From Acidovorax sp. NCPPB 4044 (GTDB lineage Bacteria; Pseudomonadota; Gammaproteobacteria; Burkholderiales; Burkholderiaceae_C), in assembly GCF_028069655.1 (NCBI RefSeq), contig NZ_JAMCOS010000001.1, forward strand, positions 650,001 through 714,000: a DNA stretch of 64,000 nucleotides, in the 5' to 3' direction. The notes beneath the pieces are model-generated. The model searched no databases and had not been told where the DNA came from. It saw only the letters and a list, made by a program, of their open reading frames with translations. Of this stretch, positions 51,674 through 60,079 are shown in pieces. Numbering within the stretch: the first letter of the stretch is position 1; the number at the start of each line of letters is the position of its first letter. A program made the translations under genes and the position numbers.

Positions 51674-53020
51674 ATGACCGCCACTTTTGAAGCTCTTTTC
51701 CGTTCGCTGGACTTTGAGCGTCCGCTGGATGTGGAAACTCCCAGCGATCGGGCTTTGTATGTTGACGGCATGCATACATCCGAAGGCATCAGCCCTGTGG
51801 ATGAGCTTCGGGTGGGGATCGAAATGTCCGACAGGCCTGGCACCTGGCTCTTCACCGGGCATCGAGGCGTGGGCAAGTCGACCGAGCTGCGCCGCATGGC
51901 TGCGGACCTGCGCGAGCAAGGCTACATGGTGATCGTGGCCGATATGGGCGAGTACCTGAATCTGGTCGAGCCCGTCAAAACGGAGACCCTGTTGCTGACC
52001 CTGGTTGCAGCCTTGGCGGATGGCGCGGATGAATTCTTGGGCGGAAACCGATTGGGGCCGGGGGGCTATGCAAAGCGGCTTTGGAAGTATCTGACCCACA
52101 CCAACGTGGAATGGACCGAGGTGTCCGTTCAAGCAGACGCTGGCAACGCAGCCAAGCTCAGTTTGAAGGCCCAACTCAAGGACAACCCGACGTTCCGCGA
52201 CAAGGTGGTTGAAGCTCTTCAAGGCTCCATTGCGCCGCTGGCTACGCAGGTGCGGGACTTTGCCCAATCGGTCTTGAATGATCTGCATGCACAGCGTGGT
52301 GCCGACAAACAGATTGTGCTGATCCTGGACTCGCTGGAACGCTTGCGCGTCACGGGCACGGATGCCCAGGTGTGTTACGACGCAATCTCGCGCACGTTTG
52401 ACCAGAATGCCGACTACCTCAAGCTCGAGCACATCCACGTGGTGTACAGCGTGCCTCCTTACCTGCCTTTTTTGCTGCCGCGCATCGGGTCGTATTTTGG
52501 GGTGTCGGTGTGCACATTGCCCCATGTGAAGGTTTTCCAGACGCCCGAAGGCACGGCCTTGAGGCCTGCAGATGGCCCCATTCCGCGGGCTCGGCCTGAC
52601 GCACGAGGGTTGGATCTCATGGTGCAAGCCGTGTGCAAGCGGTATCCGCAGGTTCTGGACTTGTTGCCACGGCCTTTGCTGGAAGAGCTGGCACTGGCCT
52701 CCAGCGGCAGTGTGCGCGATTATTTCCGGCTGGTGAGGTCGGTCTGCACCAAGGCCCGCGTGGCGAGCCAGACAGGCCCACTGCAGGGAAACCGCTGGGC
52801 CATCATGGCCCAGCAGGTGCTGCGCAATGAGATGCCATTGGCTACCGAAGACAAGTCCTGGTTGCGCAACGTACGCCGTACCCATGGCAATGGCCTGGAT
52901 TCCATGGCCCATCTGCACCAACTGGCGCGCCTCTTCGATAGTGGTGTGATTCTTAACTATCGCAATGGCCGCGACTGGTGCGATGTGCACTATCTGCTGC
53001 AAGACGAACTGGGCGAGTGA
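51674..53020 (+). CDS. P-loop AAA/STAND-like ATPase of the hom-thrC insertion
   Basis: A 448-residue ATPase I cannot assign to a named family. Walker A is TGHRGVGKST (residues 61-70), Walker B is IVLILDSLE (214-222, Asp219). A sensor-like strand HVVYSVPPYLPF (about residues 255-266) and a sensor-2-like SSGSVRDYFRLVR (about residues 343-355) follow, as in AAA/Orc and STAND ATPases. No membrane helix or nuclease domain is seen. AGAGGAAG precedes the ATG. The last four bases overlap the start of the TPR gene (GTGA), so the pair is coupled. Sampled lines give about 53-63% GC against about 80% in hom, suggesting transfer. Resembles the NTPase half of a split NLR-type sensor; that role is inference. 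Confidence 0.75.
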   Translation: MTATFEALFRSLDFERPLDVETPSDRALYVDGMHTSEGISPVDELRVGIEMSDRPGTWLFTGHRGVGKSTELRRMAADLREQGYMVIVADMGEYLNLVEPVKTETLLLTLVAALADGADEFLGGNRLGPGGYAKRLWKYLTHTNVEWTEVSVQADAGNAAKLSLKAQLKDNPTFRDKVVEALQGSIAPLATQVRDFAQSVLNDLHAQRGADKQIVLILDSLERLRVTGTDAQVCYDAISRTFDQNADYLKLEHIHVVYSVPPYLPFLLPRIGSYFGVSVCTLPHVKVFQTPEGTALRPADGPIPRARPDARGLDLMVQAVCKRYPQVLDLLPRPLLEELALASSGSVRDYFRLVRSVCTKARVASQTGPLQGNRWAIMAQQVLRNEMPLATEDKSWLRNVRRTHGNGLDSMAHLHQLARLFDSGVILNYRNGRDWCDVHYLLQDELGE

Positions 53021-56013
53021 GCAGGGTGCAAGAGCTTCTGGAGCCACAGAGCGAAGATGCCGTGTGGCGCGAAATGCGCCTGCACATGGAGTGGAGCGAG
53101 GGCTTCAGCCTGTGCTTTTTATTTGCGCCGGATGCGCGCGCCGTGGCCCGCATACGCCAGTGGGCCGATGACGCCTGGGCCTTGCGCACGGCACCCCTGC
53201 GCCTCATCGAGCCTTCTGCTGCGGCCGACGCTGCGGCGCATACCCTGCATGGCCTGCAGCAGCAACTGGACTGCCTGGGCATGGTGCGTGCGCCGGTGTG
53301 GGTGCAGATGATGCGTCTGGACGACGTCACCGAGTCTGGTTGGGACGCTGCACGCGCAGCCTTGCTGTCGCGGCTGAACGAGGCACGCGAATGGCTGGTG
53401 CAGACTTTTGCGCGCCCCCTGGTACTCTGCCTGCCTAAGGCTTGGCGGACGCAGACCCCTGCGCTGGCCCCTGACCTGTGGCACATCCGGTCCTTCACGG
53501 CGGAAGTTGCTGCGGTGGTTGCTTCCCCTTGGATCACGGAGTCTGCGCAGCGCAGCCTGCAAGCCGTGACAGAAAAAGCACTGCAGCCTGCACGGGATGC
53601 CGTTCAGGCGGCCAGGGAGCGCTGTGCGCGTCACCCTGAGAATCAGGCGCTGCTGCGCGAATTGAGCGTGGCGTTGAACCAGTTTTGCCAAGCCAGTTCG
53701 GAGGCGGGCCGATACACGGATGCGAGAGAGGCCGCGTTGGAGAGCCTGGAACTGTGCCGCCAGTTGCGCAGCGCGCTGGGCGACAGCCCGCAGGTGCTGC
53801 GCGACCTGTCCGTCTCGCTGGACAACGTGGGCCGGGCCGAGCGCGATGCGGGCCGCAGCAGCGAGGCGCTGGCGGCCTACCGCGAAAGCCTGGAGCTGTG
53901 CCGCCAGTTGCGCAGCGCGCTGGGCGACAGCCCGCAGGTGCTGCGCGACCTGTCCGTCTCGCTGGACAACGTGGGCCGGGCCGAGCGCGATGCGGGCCGC
54001 AGCAGCGAGGCGCTGGCGGCCTACCGCGAAAGCCTGGAGCTGTGCCGCCAGTTGCGCAGCGCGCTGGGCGACAGCCCGCAGGTGCTGCGCGACCTGTCCG
54101 TCTCGCTGGACAACGTGGGCCGGGCCGAGCGCGATGCGGGCCGCAGCAGCGAGGCGCTGGCGGCCTACCGCGAAAGCCTGGAGCTGTGCCGCCAGTTGCG
54201 CAGCGCGCTGGGCGACAGCCCGCAGGTGCTGCGCGACCTGTCCGTCTCGCTGGACAACGTGGGCCGAGCCGAGCGCGATGCGGGCCGCAGCAGCGAGGCG
54301 CTGGCGGCCTACCGCGAAAGCCTGGAGCTGCGCCGCCAGTTGCGCAGCGCGCTGGGCGACAGCCCGCAGGTGCTGCGCGACCTGTCCGTCTCGCTGAACA
54401 ACGTGGGCCAAGCCGAGCGCGATGCGGGCCGCAGCAGCGAGGCGCTGGCGGCCTACCGCGAAAGCCTGGAGCTGCGCCGCCAGTTGCGCAGCGCGCTGGG
54501 CGACAGCCCGCAGGTGCTGCGCGACCTGTCCGTCTCGCTGAACAACGTGGGCCAAGCCGAGCGCGATGCGGGCCGCAGCAGCGAGGCGCTGGCGGCCTAC
54601 CGCGAAAGCCTGGAGCTGCGCCGCCAGTTGCGCAGCGCGCTGGGCGACAGCCCGCAGGTGCTGCGCGACCTGTCCGTCTCGCTGAACAACGTGGGCCAAG
54701 CCGAGCGCGATGCGGGCCGCAGCAGCGAGGCGCTGGCGGCCTACCGCGAAAGCCTGGAGCTGCGCCGCCAGTTGCGCAGCGCGCTGGGCGACAGCCCGCA
54801 GGTGCTGCGCGACCTGTCCGTCTCGCTGAACAACGTGGGCCAAGCCGAGCGCGATGCGGGCCGCAGCAGCGAGGCGCTGGCGGCCTACCGCGAAAGCCTG
54901 GAGCTGTGCCGCCAGTTGCGCAGCGCGCTGGGCGACAGCCCGCAGGTGCTGCGCGACCTGTCCGTCTCGCTGGACAACGTGGGCCGGGCCGAGCGCGATG
55001 CGGGCCGCAGCAGCGAGGCGCTGGCGGCCTACCGCGAAAGCCTGGAGCTGCGCCGCCAGTTGCGCAGCGCGCTGGGCGACAGCCCGCAGGTGCTGCGCGA
55101 CCTGTCCGTCTCGCTGAACAACGTGGGCCAAGCCGAGCGCGATGCGGGCCGCAGCAGCGAGGCGCTGGCGGCCTACCGCGAAAGCCTGGAGCTGCGCCGC
55201 CAGTTGCGCAGCGCGCTGGGCGACAGCCCGCAGGTGCTGCGCGACCTGTCCGTCTCGCTGAACAACGTGGGCCAAGCCGAGCGCGATGCGGGCCGCAGCA
55301 GCGAGGCGCTGGCGGCCTACCGCGAAAGCCTGGAGCTGCGCCGCCAGTTGCGCAGCGCGCTGGGCGACAGCCCGCAGGTGCTGCGCGACCTGTCCGTCTC
55401 GCTGAACAACGTGGGCCAAGCCGAGCGCGATGCGGGCCGCAGCAGCGAGGCGCTGGCGGCCTACCGCGAAAGCCTGGAGCTGTGCCGCCAGTTGCGCAGC
55501 GCGCTGGGCGACAGCCCGCAGGTGCTGCGCGACCTGTCCGTCTCGCTGAACAACGTGGGCCAAGCCGAGCGCGATGCGGGCCGCAGCAGCGAGGCGCTGG
55601 CGGCCTACCGCGAAAGCCTGGAGCTGTGCCGCCAGTTGCGCAGCGCGCTGGGCGACAGCCCGCAGGTGCTGCGCGACCTGTCCGTCTCGCTGAACAACGT
55701 GGGCCAAGCCGAGCGCGATGCGGGCCGCAGCAGCGAGGCGCTGGCGGCCTACCGCGAAAGCCTGGAGCTGCGCCGCCAGTTGCGCAGCGCGCTGGGCGAC
55801 AGCCCGCAGGTGCTAGACGACTTGGCCGTGTCTTTGCTGCGTATGGCTTCGTTGGGCGAGTTGGATGGGGATGCGCGGAAGGTCGCACTCGATGAGGCCG
55901 TGGGGCTGTGCGAGCGGTTGGTTGCCGCATCGCCGCAAGTCTCCTCTTATGCCCAGCGCTTAACAGTGGCCCGCCAGATGGCGGAGAATCTGAACCCGAA
56001 CCCGGTTGCCTGA
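53017..56013 (+). CDS. TPR-array protein with unknown N-terminal domain
   Basis: Protein of 998 residues starting at GTG 53017 inside the ATPase stop codon, or at GTG 53026. Residues 1 to about 190 form a domain without a P-loop, with a hydrophobic strand RPLVLCLPKAW and a DLWHIRSF motif; I do not recognise it. A degenerate repeat (from about residue 205) leads into an array from residue 244: fourteen 48-residue units plus part of a fifteenth. Each unit has a TPR-like helix pair, with DLSVSLDNVGRAERDAGR and SSEALAAYRESLEL. Units differ only at three codons (Cys/Arg, Asp/Asn, Arg/Gln). A 65-residue degenerate tail ends the protein. Array length suggests a ligand-recognition scaffold; function unknown. 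Confidence 0.8.
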   Translation: MSRVQELLEPQSEDAVWREMRLHMEWSEGFSLCFLFAPDARAVARIRQWADDAWALRTAPLRLIEPSAAADAAAHTLHGLQQQLDCLGMVRAPVWVQMMRLDDVTESGWDAARAALLSRLNEAREWLVQTFARPLVLCLPKAWRTQTPALAPDLWHIRSFTAEVAAVVASPWITESAQRSLQAVTEKALQPARDAVQAARERCARHPENQALLRELSVALNQFCQASSEAGRYTDAREAALESLELCRQLRSALGDSPQVLRDLSVSLDNVGRAERDAGRSSEALAAYRESLELCRQLRSALGDSPQVLRDLSVSLDNVGRAERDAGRSSEALAAYRESLELCRQLRSALGDSPQVLRDLSVSLDNVGRAERDAGRSSEALAAYRESLELCRQLRSALGDSPQVLRDLSVSLDNVGRAERDAGRSSEALAAYRESLELRRQLRSALGDSPQVLRDLSVSLNNVGQAERDAGRSSEALAAYRESLELRRQLRSALGDSPQVLRDLSVSLNNVGQAERDAGRSSEALAAYRESLELRRQLRSALGDSPQVLRDLSVSLNNVGQAERDAGRSSEALAAYRESLELRRQLRSALGDSPQVLRDLSVSLNNVGQAERDAGRSSEALAAYRESLELCRQLRSALGDSPQVLRDLSVSLDNVGRAERDAGRSSEALAAYRESLELRRQLRSALGDSPQVLRDLSVSLNNVGQAERDAGRSSEALAAYRESLELRRQLRSALGDSPQVLRDLSVSLNNVGQAERDAGRSSEALAAYRESLELRRQLRSALGDSPQVLRDLSVSLNNVGQAERDAGRSSEALAAYRESLELCRQLRSALGDSPQVLRDLSVSLNNVGQAERDAGRSSEALAAYRESLELCRQLRSALGDSPQVLRDLSVSLNNVGQAERDAGRSSEALAAYRESLELRRQLRSALGDSPQVLDDLAVSLLRMASLGELDGDARKVALDEAVGLCERLVAASPQVSSYAQRLTVARQMAENLNPNPVA
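53746..55815 (+). repeat. Tandem array of 144-bp coding repeats (14 full units plus a partial one)
   Basis: Units begin at 53746 and every 144 bases to 55762; the fifteenth diverges after about 54 bases. Copies are almost identical at DNA level: variation is confined to TGC/CGC at codon 4, GAC/AAC at codon 27 and CGG/CGA/CAA at codon 30, apart from GAA for GAG at codon 2 of unit 1. Pattern over units 1-14 (codon 4/27/30): C-D-R x4, R-N-Q x4, C-D-R, R-N-Q x3, C-N-Q x2. Because 144 is divisible by three, several frames stay open through the array, giving long false ORFs on both strands. Confidence 0.95.
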
Positions 56014-56042
56014 AACCAAGTAGTCTCTTGACTCGCATTCGC

Positions 56043-57488
56043 ATGAAATATCTCTCCACCCGCGGCCACGCGGACCGCAAGCGCTTCTGCGAAATCCTGC
56101 TGGAGGGCCTGGCGCCCGACGGAGGCCTCTACCTGCCCGAGCACTACCCCCGGATCGATGACGCCGCGCTCACGCGGCTGCGGGCGGCCTACCACGAGCA
56201 GGGCTATGCGGAGCTGGCGTTCCAGATCCTCTCGCTCTACATCGACGACATCCCGGCCGCCGACCTCAAGCGCCTGTGCGAGAAGACGTACACGGCCGAG
56301 GTGTTCGGCACGGGTGAGATCGTGCCGCTGCGCCACCTGGAAAACAGCCTCTGGCTGGAGGCGCTCTCCAACGGCCCCACGCTCGCCTTCAAGGACATGG
56401 CGATGCAGCTGCTGGGTCACCTGTTCGAGTACGAGCTGGGCCGGCGCGGCGAGGAGCTGAACATCCTGGGCGCCACGAGCGGCGACACGGGCAGCGCGGC
56501 CGAGTACGCGATGAAGGGCAAGCGCGGCATCCGCGTGTTCATGACCAGCCCCAACGGCCGCATGAGCCCGTTCCAGCAGGCGCAGATGTTCAGCCTGCAG
56601 GAGGACAACATCTTCAACATCGCCGTCGAAGGCGTGTTCGACGACTGCCAGGACATCGTCAAGGCCGTGAGCAACGACCTGGAGTTCAAGCGCCGCTTCA
56701 AGATCGGCACGGTGAACTCCATCAACTGGGCGCGGCTGCTGGCGCAGGTGGTCTATTACTTCGCGGGCTATGTGCAGGCCACGGAGTCGAACGACCAGAA
56801 GGTGAGCTTCACGGTGCCCTCGGGCAACTTCGGCAACGTCTGCGCGGGCCACGTGGCGCGCATGATGGGCCTGCCCATCGACAAGCTCGTGGTGGCCACC
56901 AACGAGAACGACGTGCTCGACGAGTTCTTCCGCACCGGGATCTACCGCGTGCGCGGCAGCGCCGACACGCACGAGACCTCCAGCCCGTCGATGGACATCA
57001 GCAAGGCCAGCAATTTCGAGCGTTTCGTGTTTGACCTGCTGGGCCGCGACGCGGATGCGACCCGCGCCTTCTTCGGCGAGGCGATCGTGCGCGAGGGCCG
57101 CTTCGACCTGAGCGCCGACGCGCGCTTCGCCGAGGCCGCCGCGCGCTACGGCTTCGTGAGCGGGCGCAGCACGCACGCCGACCGCATCGCCACGATCCGC
57201 GACACCTACCAGCGCTTCGGCATCACCATCGACACCCACACGGCCGACGGCGTGAAGGTGGCGCGCGAGCACACCGTGCCGGGCGTGCCCATGCTGGTGC
57301 TGGAGACGGCGCTGCCGATCAAGTTTGCCGCCACCATCGAGGAAGCGCTGGGCCATGCGCCCGAGCGCCCCGCCAAGTTCGAGGGCATCGAGCGCCTGCC
57401 CAAGCGCGTGCAGGTGATGCCCGCCGACGTGGACCTGGTGAAGGCCTACATCACGCGGCACTGCGACGGGCGCGGCACCCCGGCCTGA
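56043..57488 (+). CDS. thrC: Threonine synthase
   Basis: Pyridoxal-phosphate lyase of 481 residues converting phosphohomoserine to threonine. The beginning KYLSTRGHADRKRFCEILLEG and LPEHYPRI are typical; the cofactor lysine is in PTLAFKDMAMQ; GATSGDTGSAAEYAMKGK and VPSGNFGNVCAGHVA are signature loops. This is the longer, YchH-type (E. coli/fungal class 2) form. ATG 56043 lies 29 bases after the TPR gene; the first part of its expected hom-linked promoter or ribosome-binding context was replaced by the insertion. Probably still co-transcribed from hom through the accessory genes. Confidence 0.97.
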   Translation: MKYLSTRGHADRKRFCEILLEGLAPDGGLYLPEHYPRIDDAALTRLRAAYHEQGYAELAFQILSLYIDDIPAADLKRLCEKTYTAEVFGTGEIVPLRHLENSLWLEALSNGPTLAFKDMAMQLLGHLFEYELGRRGEELNILGATSGDTGSAAEYAMKGKRGIRVFMTSPNGRMSPFQQAQMFSLQEDNIFNIAVEGVFDDCQDIVKAVSNDLEFKRRFKIGTVNSINWARLLAQVVYYFAGYVQATESNDQKVSFTVPSGNFGNVCAGHVARMMGLPIDKLVVATNENDVLDEFFRTGIYRVRGSADTHETSSPSMDISKASNFERFVFDLLGRDADATRAFFGEAIVREGRFDLSADARFAEAAARYGFVSGRSTHADRIATIRDTYQRFGITIDTHTADGVKVAREHTVPGVPMLVLETALPIKFAATIEEALGHAPERPAKFEGIERLPKRVQVMPADVDLVKAYITRHCDGRGTPA

Positions 57489-57536
57489 GCGCGGCTGGCG
57501 CCGCCCAGGCGCCGGTCAGAGAATGAAAATGCATTC

Positions 57537-57582
57537 ATGCCGCCGGATCCATTGAATAGTTTGCTATAAAAAACATAGCAAA
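57537..57582 (+). repeat. 46-bp interspersed palindromic element, copy 5
   Basis: Begins ATGCCGCCGGATCCATTGAA and ends with the hairpin TTGCTAT-AAAAAAC-ATAGCAA, here with a loop unlike the other copies. It lies between thrC and mobB. Confidence 0.85.
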
Positions 57583-57600
57583 CGCCAGAAAGGCTGTGCC

Positions 57601-58212
57601 ATGAAGGTCGTCGGTTTCGCGGGGTTCTCCAACAGCGGCAAGACCACGCTCGTGGAGCAGCTCATTCCGCTGCTGCGCGCGCACGGGCTGCGCGTGTCGG
57701 TGGTGAAGCACGCGCACCACAGGTTCGACATCGACCAGCCCGGCAAGGACACCTGGCGCCACCGCACGGCGGGGGCGTTCGAGGTCATCGCCTCGTCCGA
57801 CCAGCGCATGGCGCTCATGCGCGAATACGCCGAGCCGGCAGAGCCCGTAGTGCACGAGCTGATCGCGCGGCTCGATGCGGCCGTGGACTGGGTGCTGGTG
57901 GAGGGCTTCAAGGAAAGCGACCTGCCCAAGGTCGAGGTCTGGCGCGCGCCCTCGGCCGACTACCCGGCCCATCCCGTGCGCTACGGCAGCGACCCGTGGA
58001 TCGTGGCGGTGGCGGCGGATGTGCCGGCCGCCGCGCTGCCCGCGCCGCCGGACCCGCTGCCGGTGTTCGACGTGCGCGATCCGCGCGCGCTGGCCGACTG
58101 GCTGCGCGCCACCGGAGACCGCTGGGAATACGGTCGGGAGGGCGGCCGGGAGAGCGGCCGGGAGGGCCGCACGGAGGGCCTGGCGGATGCCCGCTCGGAG
58201 GCCCGCGCATGA
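57601..58212 (+). CDS. mobB: Molybdopterin-guanine dinucleotide biosynthesis protein MobB
   Basis: P-loop GTP-binding protein of 203 residues that assists MobA in attaching GMP to molybdopterin. Walker A is GFSNSGKTTL (residues 8-17), with VVKHAHHRFDIDQPGKDTWR, the HRTAG motif and VLVEGFKESDLPKVEV following. The last ~30 residues are an odd Gly/Arg/Glu tail with repeated GREG units (GREGGRESGREGRTEG) not expected in MobB. Its stop overlaps the moeA ATG. First gene of mobB-moeA-moaD. Confidence 0.92.
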   Translation: MKVVGFAGFSNSGKTTLVEQLIPLLRAHGLRVSVVKHAHHRFDIDQPGKDTWRHRTAGAFEVIASSDQRMALMREYAEPAEPVVHELIARLDAAVDWVLVEGFKESDLPKVEVWRAPSADYPAHPVRYGSDPWIVAVAADVPAAALPAPPDPLPVFDVRDPRALADWLRATGDRWEYGREGGRESGREGRTEGLADARSEARA

Positions 58213-59471
58213 CGGCCGCTCCCCGCGCTGCCTCCCGACCCCCGCTCAAGCCGCTGGACGACGCGCTGGCGGAACTGCTCGCGCAGGCCCGGCCGCTGGA
58301 GGGCACCGACGAGGTGGACACCTTCGGCGCCGACGGCCGCGTGCTCGCGGTGGATGCCGTATCCCCCCTGCGCGTGCCGCCGCACGACAACAGCGCCATG
58401 GACGGCTATGCCGTGCGCCGGGCCGACGTGGCGGACGCCGGGGCCGCGCTGGCCGCGGGGCTGCAGGTATCGCAGCGCATCGCGGCCGGCTCGGCCGCCG
58501 CGCCGCTCGCACCGGGCACGGCCGCGCGCATCTTCACGGGCGCGCCGATGCCGCCCGGCGCCGACGCCGTCTGCATGCAGGAGGACTGCGAGGCGCTGGA
58601 CGGCGGGGCGCGCGTGCGCATCCAGGCCGTGCCGCAGCCGGGGCAGTGGGTGCGCGTGGCGGGCGAGGACATCGAGCACGGCCAGACGGTGCTGCCCGCG
58701 GGTACGCGGCTCGGGCCGGCCGCGCTGGGGCTGGCGGCCAGCATCGGGCTGGCGCGGCTGCGCGTGGCGCGGCGCCCGCGCGTGGCGCTGTTCTCGACGG
58801 GCGACGAGCTGGTGATGCCCGGCGACGTGCCGCCCGAGCGCATGCCGCCGGGCGCTATCTACAACAGCAACCGCTTCTTCCTGCGCGCCATGCTGCTGCG
58901 GCTGGGCTGCGAGGCCACCGATTTCGGCATCGTGCCCGACCGGCGCGACGCCACCGAGCAGGCCCTGCGCGAGGCGGCCGCGGGGCACGACCTCGTGCTG
59001 ACCAGCGGCGGCGTGTCGGTGGGCGAAGAGGACCACGTCAAGCCCGCCGTGGCCGCGCTCGGCCGGCTCGACCTCTGGCAGGTGGCGCTCAAGCCGGGCA
59101 AGCCCTTCGCCCACGGCCGCATCGGCGAGCACACCCATTTCATGGGCCTGCCGGGCAATCCGGTGTCGAGCTTCATCACCTTCGCGCTGCTGGTGCGGCC
59201 TTTCCTGCTGCGGCTGCAGGGCGTGCGGGACGTGGCGTCGCCGGTGGTCGCCGCGCGTGCGCATTTCGATTGGCCGCGGGCCGACCGGCGGCGCGAATTC
59301 CTGCGCGTGCGCCGGGATGCCGCGGGCGGGCTGGCGCTTTTCCCGCACCAGGGCTCGGGCGTGCTCACGTCCACCGTCTGGGGCGATGGCGTGGTGGACA
59401 ACCCGCCGGGCCAGACGATCGCGCACGGGGACACGGTGCGCTTCATTCCTTTTGCCGACCTGCTCGCATGA
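58209..59471 (+). CDS. moeA: Molybdopterin molybdenumtransferase MoeA
   Basis: Inserts molybdate into adenylated molybdopterin. The 420-residue protein has the domain with PPHDNSAMDGYAVR, the MogA-like domain with STGDELVMPGD, and LTSGGVSVGEEDHVK, FMGLPGNPVSSFITF and a C-terminal beta domain. The ATG overlaps the mobB stop, and its own stop overlaps the moaD start, so all three are translationally coupled. Length and motifs are normal. Confidence 0.95.
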   Translation: MTAAPRAASRPPLKPLDDALAELLAQARPLEGTDEVDTFGADGRVLAVDAVSPLRVPPHDNSAMDGYAVRRADVADAGAALAAGLQVSQRIAAGSAAAPLAPGTAARIFTGAPMPPGADAVCMQEDCEALDGGARVRIQAVPQPGQWVRVAGEDIEHGQTVLPAGTRLGPAALGLAASIGLARLRVARRPRVALFSTGDELVMPGDVPPERMPPGAIYNSNRFFLRAMLLRLGCEATDFGIVPDRRDATEQALREAAAGHDLVLTSGGVSVGEEDHVKPAVAALGRLDLWQVALKPGKPFAHGRIGEHTHFMGLPGNPVSSFITFALLVRPFLLRLQGVRDVASPVVAARAHFDWPRADRRREFLRVRRDAAGGLALFPHQGSGVLTSTVWGDGVVDNPPGQTIAHGDTVRFIPFADLLA

Positions 59472-59770
59472 CCTCCACCGCGCCTTCTTCACCGCCCACG
59501 CCTTCGCCCGCGGCTGCCATCACCGTCACGGTGCGCTACTTCGCCTCGATCCGCGAGGCGGTGGGGCAGGGCAGCGAGACGCTGGCCACGCAGGCCGCCA
59601 CGCTGGGTGCGCTGCGCGACGCGTTGATCGCACGCGGCGGCCCCTGGGCCGAGAGCCTGGCGCGCGGACGGGCCGTGCGCACGGCGCTGGACCAGGTGCT
59701 CTGCGGCGAAGAGGCCGTGCTGGCCGAAGGCTCCGAGGTCGCGTTCTTCCCGCCGGTGACGGGCGGCTGA
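59468..59770 (+). CDS. moaD: Molybdopterin synthase sulfur carrier subunit MoaD
   Basis: Ubiquitin-like sulfur carrier of 100 residues ending in the required Gly-Gly (PPVTGG), whose C-terminus is thiocarboxylated. VTVRYFASIREAVGQGSET is the beta-grasp start, preceded by a Ser/Thr/Pro-rich extension of about 15 residues. It overlaps moeA by four bases. Its partner gene moaE lies 2.1 kb downstream, separated by an accessory segment with a candidate effector and three small genes. Confidence 0.92.
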   Translation: MTSTAPSSPPTPSPAAAITVTVRYFASIREAVGQGSETLATQAATLGALRDALIARGGPWAESLARGRAVRTALDQVLCGEEAVLAEGSEVAFFPPVTGG

Positions 59771-60057
59771 TCGGGCCGGAGCCTTCGCGCAGCCGCCCCG
59801 GCGCTTCGGGGCTGGAACGCACGGAAGGGGGCCGGTCCCACCGATGCCTGTCCAGGCGGCGTGCTGGTCCAGTTCTTTCAGCTTCCGGCGCTGGCGGGTA
59901 TGCCGGGCTACATCATTGCCGTCAACGGCATATGCAGGCATCGACGCCGAGGCCCACGAGGTACCCATTCTCCACCGCGGTGCCAATGCAGTCGGAGCCA
60001 CCGCGCGGCATCCCTCTTTTGGCTGTCCAGTCGACTCCCCACGCGGCGGTCAACATG
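59771..60057. other. Gene-free segment after moaD
   Basis: I see no convincing gene, promoter or repeat in these 287 bases. Open frames in several directions are short, have no ribosome-binding site and resemble no family I know. The segment marks the left edge of the accessory DNA that separates moaD from moaE. Confidence 0.5.
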
Positions 60058-60058
60058 C

Positions 60059-60079
60059 AAAGGCGCTGCTCTCAGCGCC
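60059..60079 (-). terminator. Terminator overlapping the end of the candidate effector gene
   Basis: On the minus strand GGCGCTG (60079-60073) pairs with CAGCGCC (60068-60062), followed by TTT. The stem includes the stop codon of the effector gene (60072-60074). Confidence 0.55.

Noticed and set aside
53746..55815. Regular repeats as a possible CRISPR array
   Set aside because: Units are 144 bp, directly adjacent without unique spacers and in frame within a protein gene; no cas genes are near.
53119..56080. Long open frames (862, 848 and 736 codons) on both strands over the repeat array
   Set aside because: The 144-bp period is divisible by three and each unit lacks stops in several frames, so repetition alone creates these. 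Only the plus-strand frame from 53017 couples to the ATPase gene and has a non-repeat domain and TPR-like periodicity.
59489..60001. Minus-strand frame of 170 codons over moaD and the following gap
   Set aside because: No ribosome-binding site, low-complexity sequence and antisense to moaD; looked like a possible transposase remnant but no motif supports it.
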